Below are positions 61,042 through 62,033 of a DNA stretch of 62,033 nucleotides, one piece after another. Both the position numbers and the translations under genes were made by a program. Source of the DNA: SAR202 cluster bacterium Io17-Chloro-G2 (GTDB lineage: Bacteria > Chloroflexota > Dehalococcoidia > Lucifugimonadales > UBA3495). Where the stretch lies: NCBI GenBank assembly GCA_002816875.1, contig MUCP01000026.1, positions 1-62,033 of the forward strand. The letters run 5' to 3'. The stretch's first letter is position 1; each line of letters starts with the position of its first letter. The notes below the pieces were generated by a model. The model ran no database searches, was not told the DNA's origin, and worked only from the letters and a program-made list of their open reading frames with translations.

Positions 61042-62033
61042 ATGGCCAACAAAGAAGACCTGGCATTGATGGCTCACCTGATGCGCCGCGCCGGATTTGG
61101 CGCGAATCGGGAGGAGTTGGAACGATTAGCCGATAAAGGCTACGAAGCCGTTGTGGAGGAGTTGATCGACCCGCCGGAAACCATGCGGGCCGGTAAGACG
61201 GCAATGCTCCTCCGGTATCAGCCCGGTTGCTTGCTCCCCGGCGGGACCCCCAATCCCGGGCAGTACAATTGGCTTTACCACATGATAACCACCCAGCGGC
61301 CCCTGCATGAAAAGGTCGCCCTCTTCTGGCACCACGTATTCGCCACCGGAAACGCCAAGGTGGACAACTGCGACCAGATGCTGGAGCAGTTGGTGATGTT
61401 CCGCAAGTTCGGCATGGGCAACTACCGGGACATGCTTTTAGAGGTATCTAGGAACCCGGCCATGATCTTCTGGCTGGACAACAACGAGAACCATCGGGAT
61501 GCGGTGAACGAGAACTGGGGCCGGGAGCTGCTGGAGCTCTTCTCCATGGGCGTCAGTAACTACACCGAGGTAGACGTGCGGGAAGCCTCCCGGGCCTTCA
61601 CCGGCTGGACGATAATGCCCAAGCTGCCTCGCCAGCCCTTTGGACGCTTCCCCTGGCGGTTCCAGTACCTGGGTGAGGACCACGACGACGGCGAAAAGAC
61701 CTTCCTGGGTCACACGGGCAACTTGAACGGTGAAGACATCATCGACATCATCGTCAAAGAGCCCGCCACCGCCCGGTTCATCTGCCGCCACCTTTACAAC
61801 TTCTTCGTGGCCGATGAAGTGCAGGTCCCGGCTTGGACTATCGAAGACGCCCGAGACGAGGAAGCGCTGGATATGATGACCACCGTCTTTGAAGAGTCGG
61901 GCTACGACATGACAGCAGTGCTGCGCACCATGTTCAACTCCGACTTCTTCAAGAATTCCCGCTACGCTAAGGTAAAGAGCCCAGCGGAAGTGGTGGCCAG
62001 TACCTTGAAGATGGTGGGTACCTATAAGTTCCC
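61042..62033 (+). CDS. DUF1800 family protein, 3'-truncated by the window edge
   Basis: A complete start (ATG 61042, 7 nt after AAGGAGG) and 330 codons are present; the stop is beyond base 62033. RRAGFGANREELERLADKGY, the MLEQLVMFRKFGMGNYRDMLLE block, NENWGRELLELFSMG, and SRAFTGW are diagnostic of DUF1800. In known genomes these often neighbour a DUF1501 gene and are suspected to be exported or envelope-linked, but no signal peptide is visible here. Function is unknown. Confidence 0.9.
   Translation, partial: MANKEDLALMAHLMRRAGFGANREELERLADKGYEAVVEELIDPPETMRAGKTAMLLRYQPGCLLPGGTPNPGQYNWLYHMITTQRPLHEKVALFWHHVFATGNAKVDNCDQMLEQLVMFRKFGMGNYRDMLLEVSRNPAMIFWLDNNENHRDAVNENWGRELLELFSMGVSNYTEVDVREASRAFTGWTIMPKLPRQPFGRFPWRFQYLGEDHDDGEKTFLGHTGNLNGEDIIDIIVKEPATARFICRHLYNFFVADEVQVPAWTIEDARDEEALDMMTTVFEESGYDMTAVLRTMFNSDFFKNSRYAKVKSPAEVVASTLKMVGTYKF

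Overview
The window is a GC-rich bacterial chromosome segment with no rRNA, tRNA, CRISPR array, transposase or phage gene. Gene content fits a free-living Chloroflexota of the Dehalococcoidia/SAR202 type: stand-alone luciferase-like (LLM) flavin monooxygenases, acyl-CoA dehydrogenases with their own ETF, a molybdopterin oxidoreductase and many TTG/GTG starts. That placement is inference from gene content; no marker tree was computed.

Layout. (1) 1-5905, minus strand: a B12-regulated unit made of a promoter, a cobalamin riboswitch with terminator, cbiE, cobN and an unknown 141-aa gene, followed by a second cobalamin riboswitch and terminator whose target gene lies beyond the left edge. (2) 6005-28363, plus strand: a merged str-S10-spc-alpha supercluster, rpsL-rpsG-fusA (no tuf), rpsJ through rplQ with secY, adk, map, infA, rpmJ and rpoA, then truA-rplM-rpsI and a terminator. 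(3) 28361-35235, minus strand: a methionine/SAM-cycle cluster read as SAM-I riboswitch, mtnA, mtnP, rhodanese, ahcY, metK and a phosphohexomutase that appears to lack an ATG/GTG/TTG start. (4) 35247-38085, plus strand: a GrdB/PrdB-like selenoprotein gene interrupted by an in-frame TGA with a SECIS-like hairpin, a 54-aa Cys-rich protein, and pncB. (5) 38128-62033, accessory and catabolic genes on both strands: fused etfBA, two acyl-CoA dehydrogenases, a YHS protein, two MFS exporters, a xanthine-dehydrogenase-type molybdopterin subunit, a TPR protein, an amidohydrolase, two LLM oxidoreductases, a SelA-like PLP enzyme, a 1292-aa kinase-ATPase regulator, and the start of a DUF1800 gene running off the right edge.

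Two signals stand out. First, the Sec-decoded gene at 35350-36447: the same frame is open on both sides of TGA 35866-35868, gives a U-x-x-C motif, and an 8-bp hairpin begins 10 nt after the TGA. Second, several core translation/transcription proteins (L3, L4, S17, L5, RpoA, and mildly S3) carry long acidic low-complexity extensions of about 70-120 residues, partly built from short tandem DNA repeats, which roughly double S17 and lengthen L3, L4 and L5 by 30-55 percent.

A third theme is palindromic interspersed repeats. They lie between genes (including inside the spc operon), inside the variable arm of one B12 riboswitch, and in frame within linkers of CobN and the kinase. Ordinary regulation is also readable: two cobalamin riboswitches and one SAM-I riboswitch, each with an intrinsic terminator, and several near-consensus sigma-70-type promoters with 17-18-bp spacing.
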